A DNA stretch of 34,322 nucleotides, taken from contig CAMWUD010000004.1 of NCBI GenBank assembly GCA_947177365.1, forward strand, positions 1 through 34,322, given 5' to 3'. Below are positions 23,598 to 31,764 of this stretch, in pieces. Origin of the DNA: an uncultured Porphyromonadaceae bacterium (GTDB lineage: Bacteria; Bacteroidota; Bacteroidia; Bacteroidales; Muribaculaceae). A program made the translations under genes and the position numbers. How positions within the stretch are numbered: position 1 is the first letter of the stretch; each line of letters begins with the position of its first letter. Below the pieces are notes generated by a model that was not told where the DNA came from, did no database searches, and saw only the letters and a program-made list of their open reading frames with translations.

Positions 23598-24095
23598 ATG
23601 AACGATATCCTCACTACAGTATTCGGACGCATACGCCATCGGCTTCACATGGGAGCCGCCAGACTGCTGCAGTCCGACCAGGAGGCCGACGACGCTCTGC
23701 AGGAGGCCTTTGTCAGACTGTGGCAGCGGCGTGATTCCTTTCAGGGCGAAGAGCAGACCGAAGGAGCCGCCGTTGTCACAGTGAGGAATATCTGCATAGA
23801 TGAGCTGCGGAGGCGTTCACTGCACCGCGAGACTCAGTCGGCCGCTTATGCCGCAGAGCCGGAAGCAGAGGAGCCCGACGACTGCTTACAGGATGTGGTC
23901 TGTGAAGTGAAAGCTCTGATTGAAACAGAATTAAGCAGCCGCGACCGCGACATATTGCTGATGCGCGACCGTAATGGCTATGATTTCGATGAGATAGCCG
24001 CCGAATTCGGCATGACTGAGGCTGCTGTACGCATGGCCTTGAGCAGAGCGAGAAAAACAATCCGAAACATATACCGCACAAGATATGGACAATAA
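23598..24095 (+). CDS. Sigma-70 family RNA polymerase sigma factor (ECF type)
   Basis: A 165-residue ECF sigma factor. Region 2 has QSDQEADDALQEAFVRLWQRR, seen as QSDQEADDALQEAF then VRLWQRR (26-47), and VTVRNICIDELRRRSLHRE. Region 4 has LSSRDRDILLMRDRNGYDF followed by the HTH EFGMTEAAVRMALSRARKTI. Its stop overlaps the next gene by 11 nt, so sigma factor and the putative regulator are made together. The operon continues with a small exported protein and two outer-membrane barrels, which makes envelope homeostasis a likely theme. It is not closely similar to the sigma factor at 18569. Confidence 0.93.
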   Translation: MNDILTTVFGRIRHRLHMGAARLLQSDQEADDALQEAFVRLWQRRDSFQGEEQTEGAAVVTVRNICIDELRRRSLHRETQSAAYAAEPEAEEPDDCLQDVVCEVKALIETELSSRDRDILLMRDRNGYDFDEIAAEFGMTEAAVRMALSRARKTIRNIYRTRYGQ

Positions 24096-24552
24096 CAATA
24101 ATGAAAAATACCTGCACAGGCTGATTGAGCTCTATTTCGACGGCATGACTTCGCTGGACGAAGAACGGCAGCTGCGGCGCCTGCTTGCCGACGGCCGGTT
24201 CCGGAGCGCCGAGGCCGAGGAAGCCAGAGCTGTGATGTGTGTCGCAGTCGGTTTGTCGCCGACATGCTCGCGGAAGCCGCGCCGCCTCCCGGCCTTTGGA
24301 AGAGTTGCGGCTGCTGCCGTAGCGGCGGTGGCTGTGGTTTCCGCCGGACTCTATTTCGGCAGCGGAGAGAAAACTCTGCCGGTAAGCAAGGGGCAGGAAT
24401 GCTACGCCTATGTAGGCACTGAGCTTGTGCGTGACCCCGAGGTGGTGATGGAGATAATGCAGGCACAGCTTGCAGAAATGTCGGAAGTGGCCGACGACTT
24501 CAGCCGCGATATAGAAAATACAATATTGACCATAAAATATACAGAACAATGA
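24085..24552 (+). CDS. Single-pass membrane protein, putative anti-sigma factor
   Basis: A 155-residue protein with a cytoplasmic N-terminus containing LIELYFDGMTSLDEERQLRRLL (split at 13-34), which resembles the zinc-free anti-sigma N-domains of Bacteroidetes, then a membrane helix (about 72-90, RVAAAAVAAVAVVSAGLYF) and a periplasmic tail with one Cys. The 11-nt overlap with the sigma factor gene and the topology support an anti-sigma role; no FecR domain is present. It overlaps the next gene by 4 nt (ATGA). Confidence 0.72.
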   Translation: MDNNNNEKYLHRLIELYFDGMTSLDEERQLRRLLADGRFRSAEAEEARAVMCVAVGLSPTCSRKPRRLPAFGRVAAAAVAAVAVVSAGLYFGSGEKTLPVSKGQECYAYVGTELVRDPEVVMEIMQAQLAEMSEVADDFSRDIENTILTIKYTEQ

Positions 24553-24974
24553 AACGTCTGATTATCCTGACTTTGACAGCGCTGTGTGTGACCATGGCAG
24601 TGTCGGCGCAGAGCAGCCTGCATATCGGTCGCCTGTTTACCCAACTTCAGGGGAACCCCGACGCTTCAGTCACCTGTATCAGGGGCGGAGCGCTGAAAGA
24701 CTATAAGCTGAATCTGTTCTACAGTGTGGTGGTGGAGGACAATGACGGACTCTCGGGACAGATTGAAGCAGCGCTTGCCAAAGACGCCCGTAAGGCGCTC
24801 GACCGCGAGGTGCAGTACAGGGGCGGACGTCTGCATTATGCCTTTTATGTCCTCGGCAAGACGGCCGAAGGCCTCAACCGATACATTCTTTTCAGCGGAG
24901 GACGCCGTACGGTGCTCATATATCTTGAGGGGAGAGCCGACAGAAGTGTAATCAATTCTTTCTTAAAAAAATAA
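24549..24974 (+). CDS. Small exported protein, DUF6108/DUF4252-like
   Basis: A 141-residue secreted protein with a signal peptide (MKRLIILTLTALCVTMAVSAQ). The mature part contains GGALKDYKLNLFYSVVVEDN, GGRLHYAFYVL, LNRYILFSGGRRT and VLIYLEGRADRSVINSFL. These match what I remember of the DUF6108 family (also reminiscent of DUF4252), whose members sit beside ECF sigma factor genes in Bacteroidales. The function is unknown. It overlaps the putative anti-sigma gene by 4 nt and precedes the first barrel gene by 6 nt. Confidence 0.72.
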   Translation: MKRLIILTLTALCVTMAVSAQSSLHIGRLFTQLQGNPDASVTCIRGGALKDYKLNLFYSVVVEDNDGLSGQIEAALAKDARKALDREVQYRGGRLHYAFYVLGKTAEGLNRYILFSGGRRTVLIYLEGRADRSVINSFLKK

Positions 24975-24980
24975 ACTGTT

Positions 24981-25877
24981 ATGATAGTGAATGTGTCAAG
25001 ATTCATCACATTGTTGTGTGTGCTCGCCGTCGGAGCCACGGCTATGGCACAGCAAGCCTGCGACACGATAGCGGTGCTTCGCGACGTCCGGTCGGTGGTG
25101 CTTACATCGTCCGGCGGCAAGTCTTCGGAAATTATCGTTGAGGTGGATGCCGACGGTCAGGTTCCGGAATATACCTACCGCTATAATACCGATGTCTCGG
25201 AACCCGGCGACATCAGTTGTGAAAGAGACAGCATCACACTTGATTTTTCATTTCTGCGTACAGACCGCCGCAGTGGCGGAAGCAAGTTCTATTCGGTATG
25301 GGGCAGGGATATACATGCAGGAGCGTTTGTTCCGGTGGCGGCGGATGCCGCGTTGCGTACCGGCTGGGAGCTTGGCATGGGCAAAATAGCTGCGGCCGGT
25401 TTCCGTCCATGGAGCGGCGGCCCGTCGTTCGAGCTCGGCATAGGTCTGGTATACCGCAACTTGCGGCTCGACGACGGATTGCTCTTCGGAAGCGATGACC
25501 GTGGCGTACTTTATATAGAGCCGGTGCCTGACGGCTACGGCAAGGCCTCCTCGCGTCTTGATGTCTGGGCGTTCGAGTTGCCGTTCTGTATACGACAGAA
25601 TCTGTGCAGCGGATTTTATATTGACTTGGGAGTGTCGATGGTGATGAACATATCGGCCAAGGCCACACGTAATTACAGAAACGCCGACGGCACTGTGAAA
25701 TACAGCCACACGCTGTCGCATCTGCATCAGCGCAACATAGGCATGGAGCTGAAATTCGCCGTCGGACTTGATTCCTGTCTGGGCGCTTATGTGCGCTACA
25801 GTCCGGTGTCGCTGTTCCGCAGCGGTTTCGGGTCGCAGACCGACTATCTGTCGGCGGGAGCGACAATAGCATTCTGA
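24981..25877 (+). CDS. Outer-membrane beta-barrel protein
   Basis: A 298-residue exported protein with a signal peptide (cleavage near AMAQ, residue 23). The N-terminal ~70 mature residues are soluble-like, the remainder has barrel-like alternation (FELGIGLVYRNLRL, GAYVRYSPVSLF, LSAGATIAF ending in Phe). It is paralogous to the following gene: they share the overall order, the G-I/L-V/I-x-R-N-x-R strand, the AYVRYSP strand and the final LSAG-x-x-x-AF. The function is unknown, but its place in the sigma factor operon suggests production under envelope stress or nutrient response. Confidence 0.8.
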   Translation: MIVNVSRFITLLCVLAVGATAMAQQACDTIAVLRDVRSVVLTSSGGKSSEIIVEVDADGQVPEYTYRYNTDVSEPGDISCERDSITLDFSFLRTDRRSGGSKFYSVWGRDIHAGAFVPVAADAALRTGWELGMGKIAAAGFRPWSGGPSFELGIGLVYRNLRLDDGLLFGSDDRGVLYIEPVPDGYGKASSRLDVWAFELPFCIRQNLCSGFYIDLGVSMVMNISAKATRNYRNADGTVKYSHTLSHLHQRNIGMELKFAVGLDSCLGAYVRYSPVSLFRSGFGSQTDYLSAGATIAF

Positions 25878-25911
25878 ATCTAAGAGCCGGTTCTAAAAAA
25901 ATTAAACAGCA

Positions 25912-26793
25912 ATGAAAAAGATAATACTCGCGGCGGCCGTGTCGTTTTGTGCCGTCAATACCTACGCATCGGCTCTGGAGCCGGATACGATACTGAAAGT
26001 CAACGGAGCGCATACAGTAGTGATAGCTGAGTCTTCAGAAGGAGTCACTTACAGTGTGCAGGGGTCGGAAAGCGACAGCACGATGCTGTTCAATTACACC
26101 CAGAAATATACCCCGGATTCCCAGGTGCATACAAGGCAGTCACGCGAATTTCATTTCGGTGACTATGCCGGTTTCGGCGACGGACGGTGGGATCTGGTCT
26201 CGGGCGGTCTGGGTTTCGGCATGGTAAGCGCAGCGGGAGCTCCTGATGAAATGATGCTTGAGATGGGAAAGTCGTTTGAAATCAGCATCCTCAACGCTCT
26301 GGCTCTGAAATACAGACCTGCGACACAGACAGAAATCACCTTCGGCCTGGGATTCATATGGCGCAACTACCGCAGCACTACCGCTCCGCTACGCATGGTG
26401 TCGGGCGATATGAATGTCTGTTTCGGACCATGGCCGGCAGGAAGCATCGGACGGCATACGGCCATCAAGACCTTTGCCATGCAGTTTCCTCTGATGCTCA
26501 GTCAGAATCTAGGGGTGAATGTGCTTGGCAGCCGGCTTAAGGTTTCGGCGGGCGCTATACTGAATGTCAGCACCTATGCGTCGGTGAAGAGCGGCTGGAC
26601 TGATATTTCCGGCGAAAAAGTGCGTGAATGTCTGCATGGGGTAGGGCAACGCAAAGTCAGTGTCGACTTTATGGCTCTGTTCGGAACCTATATGCTCAGC
26701 GCCTATGTCCGTTATTCACCCCAGACAGTACTTACCGGCGATGTGTCGCCACGTTTCAGAACACTTTCGGCGGGAATCATGCTGGCTTTCTGA
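25912..26793 (+). CDS. Outer-membrane beta-barrel protein, paralogue of the preceding gene
   Basis: A 293-residue exported protein with a signal peptide (MKKIILAAAVSFCAVNTYAS). It resembles the 24981-25877 product in length and design: a soluble N-terminal part with repeated T-V-V/E-G-V-T-Y strands, then a barrel with ITFGLGFIWRNYRST, LSAYVRYSPQTVL and final LSAGIMLAF. The two genes probably arose by tandem duplication and then diverged strongly. It is the last gene of the operon. Its stop is only 2 nt from the stop of the convergent histidine kinase gene, with no visible terminator between. Confidence 0.8.
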   Translation: MKKIILAAAVSFCAVNTYASALEPDTILKVNGAHTVVIAESSEGVTYSVQGSESDSTMLFNYTQKYTPDSQVHTRQSREFHFGDYAGFGDGRWDLVSGGLGFGMVSAAGAPDEMMLEMGKSFEISILNALALKYRPATQTEITFGLGFIWRNYRSTTAPLRMVSGDMNVCFGPWPAGSIGRHTAIKTFAMQFPLMLSQNLGVNVLGSRLKVSAGAILNVSTYASVKSGWTDISGEKVRECLHGVGQRKVSVDFMALFGTYMLSAYVRYSPQTVLTGDVSPRFRTLSAGIMLAF

Positions 26794-26795
26794 CT

Positions 26796-28904
26796 TCACT
26801 GGAGAACTTTGGCTCTGAGCGAGACCACAAACCTGGCACCGCCTCGGTAAGAGCGGTCGAGATGTATTTCGCCTCCCATGAGCTTCACCAGCAGGCGTGT
26901 GACATAAAGACCCAGACCCATGCCCGGAGTGCCGCTGTCAAGCTTCACGAAGCGCTCGAATATCACATCCTGCTTGGTGGGAGGAATGCCGGGGCCATGG
27001 TCCGACACGCTGATGTCCACGCTGTTGCGGTCATTGTCGATATTGAATGCGACGTGAATGACACCTTTTTCAGAAAATTTCACCGCATTTTCAAGCAGAT
27101 TCGACACAATCTGTTCGAGGCGTCTGCGGTCGGTGGCAATCGTATGGTCTCCCTCGGTGTCGAGCACGATGCTCTGGTTTTCATTAAGAGTCGGACGCAG
27201 GCTGTCGATGGCCATTGTGCATATCTCGCGCAGGCTTGCCGGCTGAATTTTCACTTCAATCTCATCGGCTTCAAGCGCGGAGACTTCAGTGATGTCGTTG
27301 ATCATTGAATTGATAAGCTCCGTGTTGAGCTTCACTACCTCGGCGAAACGTCCGAGGTATTTTTTCTTACTTTCGTCCATGCAGTCCACAATCAGTCCGG
27401 TATATTCCGAAATAGCCTGCAGCGGGGTTTTTACCTGATGGCTGATCATATGGATGAAGTCGGTTTTCTGGCGGTCGGCGTCGCGGGCCTGGTCGCGAGC
27501 CAGAATCAGGTCGTTCTGGACACGCTGCAGAGTGTCGCGTTCCTGCTTGAGATTATCGATGGCGGCTTTGAGCTGGAGCGAGTTCCGCCGTTTTCTGCTC
27601 CATTGGTAAATGAACACCACAGCGAGAACAAGCATCAGCACCGCTATGGCGATGGTGTAATAAAGGAGCTGCATGCTGGTTCGGGCTTCAGACTCCTTCT
27701 GCATTTCAAGCAGTTTCTGCGACTTCGAGCGGGCTTCGTTGAGGTCGTATGTGATAGTCAGCTCGGCAAGATTGTGTGCCGTACGGTTCCTGATATAGTC
27801 TTCCAGAAGCTTTATATACATCGCGGCGGCAGTCTTATAGGCCTCGGTGTCGCCGGTGGCGTTCGCGGCAGTCATCATCGCGCGGTTGAAATATATGGCG
27901 TTTTTTCTGTTGGCGAGTTCGTTGATGTGCCGTTTGAGCATGGGCAGAGCCTTGTCGTACTGCCGGTTGGCCATACAATAATGAATCTGCGGCCGTTCGG
28001 TCCGCTGCATATCGTCGGCGATACGGACGTTGCGTGCTGCAATCTCGTTGATGGCCGCATAATATCTTTCGATTTCCTCCTGGGTGAGCGCATCGTAATT
28101 GGAGAGAATCTGGCAATAGATGGAATACAGGTTGGTGTCGAAAGTCCGGTATCGTCGTCCGTTCGCGATATAGCGCTTCTTGTTGGCGTTGATATACTGA
28201 AGCAGACGCAGATCCATTTCCACGGCTTTCTGAGGCATGAACTGGTTGGAATAGCTCGTGGCGGCCATTGAGTAATACAGATTGCGCAGAGATGTCTGGT
28301 CCGGCGGAAGCCGTTCGATCATCTGGTCGAGCTTGTCGTAATATTTGCGCAGAAGAGCGCTCTGCTCGTATATGGCATGCAGGTAAATGCACAGCTCGAA
28401 CAGACGTCGGATGTTTTCGTATTCATCGTGGGTGGGTTTCAGCGAGAGGTAATCTTTGACGAGAATCTTCATTTTCTCGCTTCGTTCCTCGGCCGGAATG
28501 CTGTATGCCTGATAGTAACTTTTGCGGAGAGAAATAAATGTGGCGAGTTCATTTTTGTAGCTGCTGTTCGGCAGGGTAGATGTGCGCCGCTCGAGGTCCG
28601 TCAGCTTGTCGATGTCGTTCTGATATGAAGTCGTCAGCTGGCGAAGCATGCTCATGGCCTTGTCCATCTCTCCGTGTTCCATAGCCAGACGATAAGCGAT
28701 TTCACCATATTGAGAGGCGTTGTCGTCGAAATTGAGGTCGAAAAGATTTATGGCGATATCCATGCTGTCGACAGAATTGGGCGCTTCTGCCAGACGCTGT
28801 CGCAGCTCGAAGTAGAGGCTACTGTCGACTTTTACCGGCTGGGCAGCTGCAATGGCGCAGCCGGAGAGCACGAAAATGATGAAGACTGAAAGTTTGTTTA
28901 GCAT
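26796..28904 (-). CDS. Membrane-bound sensor histidine kinase
   Basis: A 702-residue kinase. Signal peptide 1-22, a periplasmic helical region (23-~410) with TPR-like repeats, a membrane helix (414-433), a coiled coil (440-480), HisKA with phospho-acceptor H489 (HMISHQVKTPLQ) and a HATPase domain with the N box (N602, N606), DHGPGIP (635-641) and GMGLGL (661-666). There is no receiver domain and no response regulator gene next to it, so its partner is elsewhere. The ATG at 28902-28904 is chosen because it begins the signal peptide. It is divergent from pnp. Confidence 0.93.
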   Translation of the reverse strand: MLNKLSVFIIFVLSGCAIAAAQPVKVDSSLYFELRQRLAEAPNSVDSMDIAINLFDLNFDDNASQYGEIAYRLAMEHGEMDKAMSMLRQLTTSYQNDIDKLTDLERRTSTLPNSSYKNELATFISLRKSYYQAYSIPAEERSEKMKILVKDYLSLKPTHDEYENIRRLFELCIYLHAIYEQSALLRKYYDKLDQMIERLPPDQTSLRNLYYSMAATSYSNQFMPQKAVEMDLRLLQYINANKKRYIANGRRYRTFDTNLYSIYCQILSNYDALTQEEIERYYAAINEIAARNVRIADDMQRTERPQIHYCMANRQYDKALPMLKRHINELANRKNAIYFNRAMMTAANATGDTEAYKTAAAMYIKLLEDYIRNRTAHNLAELTITYDLNEARSKSQKLLEMQKESEARTSMQLLYYTIAIAVLMLVLAVVFIYQWSRKRRNSLQLKAAIDNLKQERDTLQRVQNDLILARDQARDADRQKTDFIHMISHQVKTPLQAISEYTGLIVDCMDESKKKYLGRFAEVVKLNTELINSMINDITEVSALEADEIEVKIQPASLREICTMAIDSLRPTLNENQSIVLDTEGDHTIATDRRRLEQIVSNLLENAVKFSEKGVIHVAFNIDNDRNSVDISVSDHGPGIPPTKQDVIFERFVKLDSGTPGMGLGLYVTRLLVKLMGGEIHLDRSYRGGARFVVSLRAKVLQ

Positions 28905-28923
28905 AATTTTAGTTTCCTGGTCG

Positions 28924-28931
28924 CAAAAGTA
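28924..28931 (-). promoter_or_regulatory. -7 box of the histidine kinase gene
   Basis: The minus strand reads TACTTTTG after TTTTTTGCG, 19 nt before the ATG. There is no TTG at -33. It is 64 bp from the divergent pnp box. Confidence 0.5.
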
Positions 28932-28995
28932 CGCAAAAAATATGAATGCGTCTGCGTTTGAGCCTGAAAAATTAGGCGGTGTCATAAAAAATGCG

Positions 28996-29003
28996 TATCT
29001 TTG
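28996..29003 (+). promoter_or_regulatory. -7 box of pnp
   Basis: TATCTTTG preceded by AAAAAATGCG, the same A-tract plus GCG context as the rpoN box. No clear -33 TTG. It predicts an 80-odd-nt leader for pnp. Confidence 0.55.
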
Positions 29004-29013
29004 CGCGATTTAT

Positions 29014-29038
29014 ACACATAGCCGGCCGGGCGATGTGT
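29014..29038 (+). promoter_or_regulatory. Hairpin in the pnp 5' leader
   Basis: ACACAT (29014-29019) can pair with ATGTGT (29033-29038) around a GC-rich centre that contains the self-complementary GCCGGC. It lies 53 nt before the pnp ATG. PNPase is autoregulated through a 5' leader hairpin in E. coli; whether this one acts likewise is an inference. Confidence 0.35.
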
Positions 29039-29091
29039 GTCAAATCCATCAAAGCTGACATTTTATAAGCAGAAAACAATATCTAAAATTT

Positions 29092-31320
29092 ATGAACCCA
29101 ATCAAGAAAACCATCACGCTCGCTGACGGTCGCACAATCACCCTGGAGACCGGGAAACTTGCCAAGCAGGCTGATGGAGCGGTAGAGCTGCGCATGGGCA
29201 ACACCATGCTGCTGGCCACGGTCGTTTCGGCCAAGGAAGCAGGCGAAGGCGTTGACTTCATGCCCCTGACAGTAGAGTACAAAGAAAAATTCTCTTCCAA
29301 CGGTCGTTTCCCCGGTGGATTCCTCAAGCGCGAAGGCCGCGCCAGCGATTACGAAATCCTCACATCGCGTCTGGTCGACCGAGTGCTCCGCCCTCTCTTC
29401 CCCGACAATTATCACGCTGACACTTTCGTAAACATCACCATGTATTCGGCCGACGGTGTGGAAATGCCCGACGCTCTCGCAGGTCTCGCGGCATCGGCTG
29501 CCATTGCTGTGAGCGACATTCCCTTCAACGGCCCCATCAGCGAAGTGCGCGTTGCCCGTATAAACGGTGAATTTGTAATTAACCCGAATTTCGAACAGCT
29601 TGAAAAAGCTGACATGGAACTTATGGTCGGCGCCACCTATGACAATATCATGATGGTGGAAGGCGAAATGAACGAAGTGTCAGAAGCCGACCTGCTTGCA
29701 GCTCTCAAGGCCGCCCACGAGGCTATCCGCGAGCAGTGCAAGGTGCAGCTCGAACTCGCCGAAGCTGCCGGCGCCACAGTGAAGCGCGAATACTGCCACG
29801 AAGTAAACGACGAGGAACTCCGCAAGGATGTCCATGACAAATGCTACGACAAAGCCTATGCCATTGCCAAGGCCGGCTCTGCCGACAAGCACTGGCGTAT
29901 CGACTCCTTCGAGGCAATATGCCAGGAATATATCGATTCGCTCCCAGAAGAAGAGCGCGATGAAAAGACTCCGCTGGTAAAGCGTTACTACCACGATGTG
30001 GAAAAAGAAGCCATGCGCCGCTGCGTGCTTGACGAAGGCGTGCGTCTCGACGGCCGCAAGACCACAGAAATCCGTCCCATCTGGTGTGAGGTGGACTATG
30101 TGCCCGGCCCCCACGGATCGGCAGTGTTCACCCGTGGCGAGACCCAGTCGCTCGCCACTGTCACACTCGGCACCAAGCTCGACGAGAAGATTCTCGACGA
30201 CGTCCTCAATCAGGGTCGCGAACGCTTCCTCCTCCACTACAACTTCCCACCCTTCTCCACAGGCGAAGCCCGTCCGGTACGCGGCGTAGGCCGTCGTGAA
30301 ATCGGTCACGGAAACCTCGCCCACCGCGCACTCAAGCGCATGTTCCCCGACAACTTCCCCTATGTATGCCGTATCGTCAGCGACATTCTTGAGTCGAACG
30401 GCTCATCGTCCATGGCCACAGTCTGCGCCGGCACACTCTCGCTGCTTGATGCAGGTGTGCAGATGAAACGTCCGGTAGCAGGTATCGCCATGGGTCTGAT
30501 TTCCGACGGACAGAAATATGCAATTCTGTCGGATATCCTTGGCGACGAAGACCACCTCGGCGACATGGACTTCAAAGTGACCGGTACGCGCGACGGTATC
30601 ACCGCCACACAGATGGACATCAAGTGCGACGGTCTGAGCTATGAAATCCTTGAAAAAGCTCTGAATCAGGCTCGCGACGGACGTCTCCACATACTCGACA
30701 TCATCGAGCAGACCATACCCGGACCCCGCGAGGACTACAAGCCCCACGTACCCCGCATCGTCACCATGACAATACCCAAGGAACTTATCGGCGCTGTGAT
30801 TGGCCCGGGCGGAAAGGTAATCCAGGGTATACAGGAAGCCTCAGGTGCGACAGTATCAATCGACGAAATCGACGAAGGCGGTTACATCGAGGTTGCCGCA
30901 TCGAACAAAGCATCGATCGACAAGGCTCTCGAGCTTATCAATCGCATTGTCGAACTCCCCGAAGAAGGCAAGACCTACCAGGGTACTGTACGCAGTGTGA
31001 TGGAATTCGGAGCATTTGTGGAATTCATGCCCAACCGCGACGGACTTCTTCACATCTCTGAAATCTCCTGGGAACGTCTTCCCGACATGGAGGCCAGCGG
31101 TCTGAAAGAAGGCGACAAGGTGGAAGTGAAACTTATCGAAATCGACAAGAAAACAGGTAAATACCGTCTGTCGATGCGTGCGCTCACTCCCAAGCCCGAA
31201 GGTTATGTGGAGCCGCAGCGTGCTCCCCGTGGCGAGCGCCCCGAACGTCCCCGTCGCGAAGGTGGTGACCGTGGTCCCCGCCGTGACCGCAACGACCGCG
31301 GACCCCGTCGCGACCGTTAA
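29092..31320 (+). CDS. pnp: Polynucleotide phosphorylase
   Basis: PNPase, the phosphorolytic 3'-5' exoribonuclease of RNA decay. Two RNase PH domains flank a helical linker. The first has [13 protein letters not shown], the second (from ~330) has [33 protein letters not shown] and the catalytic Asp region in [22 protein letters not shown] (split: [18 protein letters not shown]). A KH domain ([15 protein letters not shown]) and an S1 domain ([24 protein letters not shown]) follow. The last ~35 residues are an Arg/Gly/Asp-rich tail of the type (R-G-E-R-P, G-P-R-R-D-R), probably RNA-binding. At 742 residues it has standard length. Codons ending in C dominate, unlike neighbouring genes, as expected for high expression. 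Confidence 0.98.
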   Translation: MNPIKKTITLADGRTITLETGKLAKQADGAVELRMGNTMLLATVVSAKEAGEGVDFMPLTVEYKEKFSSNGRFPGGFLKREGRASDYEILTSRLVDRVLRPLFPDNYHADTFVNITMYSADGVEMPDALAGLAASAAIAVSDIPFNGPISEVRVARINGEFVINPNFEQLEKADMELMVGATYDNIMMVEGEMNEVSEADLLAALKAAHEAIREQCKVQLELAEAAGATVKREYCHEVNDEELRKDVHDKCYDKAYAIAKAGSADKHWRIDSFEAICQEYIDSLPEEERDEKTPLVKRYYHDVEKEAMRRCVLDEGVRLDGRKTTEIRPIWCEVDYVPGPHGSAVFTRGETQSLATVTLGTKLDEKILDDVLNQGRERFLLHYNFPPFSTGEARPVRGVGRREIGHGNLAHRALKRMFPDNFPYVCRIVSDILESNGSSSMATVCAGTLSLLDAGVQMKRPVAGIAMGLISDGQKYAILSDILGDEDHLGDMDFKVTGTRDGITATQMDIKCDGLSYEILEKALNQARDGRLHILDIIEQTIPGPREDYKPHVPRIVTMTIPKELIGAVIGPGGKVIQGIQEASGATVSIDEIDEGGYIEVAASNKASIDKALELINRIVELPEEGKTYQGTVRSVMEFGAFVEFMPNRDGLLHISEISWERLPDMEASGLKEGDKVEVKLIEIDKKTGKYRLSMRALTPKPEGYVEPQRAPRGERPERPRREGGDRGPRRDRNDRGPRRDR

Positions 31321-31360
31321 AAAAAGACTCGTAACACAAAATCAATAGCCTAAAATCAAG

Positions 31361-31396
31361 AAGCGTCCGCGAGTTGAGCTCGGGGACGCTTTTTTT
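31361..31396 (+). terminator. Intrinsic terminator of pnp
   Basis: Arms 31361-31373 and 31379-31391 pair over 13 positions with one G-G mismatch, 5-nt loop, and run into a T tract (31390-31396). It lies 40 nt after the pnp stop. Confidence 0.93.
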
Positions 31397-31473
31397 GAGG
31401 CAATCAGAGCTGAAAAATCGATAAGTCAGGCGAAAAAAATGTCTGAAAGCATGGCAGATTAAAATATTATTAT

Positions 31474-31481
31474 TAACTTTG
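31474..31481 (+). promoter_or_regulatory. -7 box of the tRNA-Ser gene
   Basis: TAACTTTG, ending 15 nt before the first base of the tRNA. No TTG at the expected -33 position. Confidence 0.55.
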
Positions 31482-31496
31482 CACTCGCAAACACAA

Positions 31497-31584
31497 GGAG
31501 TGGTGCTCGAGTGGCTGAAGAGGCACGCCTGGAAAGCGTGTATACCCCAAAAGGGTATCCCGAGTTCGAATCTCGGTCACTCCG
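31497..31584 (+). tRNA. tRNA-Ser, anticodon GGA
   Basis: An 88-nt class II tRNA. The acceptor stem GGAGTGG (31497-31503) pairs with TCACTCC (31577-31583), discriminator G at 31584. The anticodon loop CTGGAAA gives anticodon GGA (31531-31533), reading UCC and UCU. A long variable arm (TACCCCAAAAGGGTA region) is typical of tRNA-Ser, and the T arm CCGAG-TTCGAAT-CTCGG is intact. CCA is not encoded (the next bases are CAA). It marks the border between the GC-rich housekeeping part and the AT-rich segment, a usual site for island integration. Confidence 0.98.
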
Positions 31585-31585
31585 C

Positions 31586-31614
31586 AAAAGAGAGGAGTCA
31601 ATCCTCTCTTTTTT
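31586..31614 (+). terminator. Intrinsic terminator of tRNA-Ser
   Basis: AAAAGAGAGGA (31586-31596) pairs with TCCTCTCTTTT (31602-31612), 5-nt loop GTCAA, with T residues to 31614. It follows the tRNA directly. Confidence 0.9.
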
Positions 31615-31631
31615 ATACTCTGTTTTTTTGC

Positions 31632-31650
31632 TTCGGAGTAATACTCCGAA
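31632..31650. promoter_or_regulatory. Perfect 19-bp palindrome upstream of the ATPase gene
   Basis: TTCGGAGTA (31632-31640), a central A and TACTCCGAA (31642-31650). On RNA it would form a 7-bp stem with a 5-nt loop; on DNA it is a strong dyad. It may be an operator for the 31765 gene or a second terminator (TATTTTATA follows). Confidence 0.5.
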
Positions 31651-31685
31651 TATTTTATACTAAAACTATGAATAATTTAAGGTTG

Positions 31686-31714
31686 TACTTAAGATATTTC
31701 AAACCGATACTTAA
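31686..31714. repeat. Direct repeat TACTTAA, 22 bp apart
   Basis: TACTTAA occurs at 31686-31692 and 31708-31714, each followed by an ATATT stretch (directly in the second, after one extra G in the first). The distance equals about two helical turns, so both copies face the same side of the DNA. It lies in the 115 bp between the palindrome at 31632 and the ATPase start, a stretch in which I see no TAnnTTTG box. Confidence 0.35.
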
Positions 31715-31764
31715 ATATTAACCTCTATTCAGTATTAATCTTCAAATCAAGTATTTAGCCAATA

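Noticed and set aside
27438-28271. 277-codon plus-strand frame opposite the histidine kinase gene
   Set aside because: Antisense to a kinase with complete motifs, no domain or start signals.
31479-31721. 80-codon plus-strand frame over the tRNA-Ser gene
   Set aside because: It translates the tRNA and its terminator.
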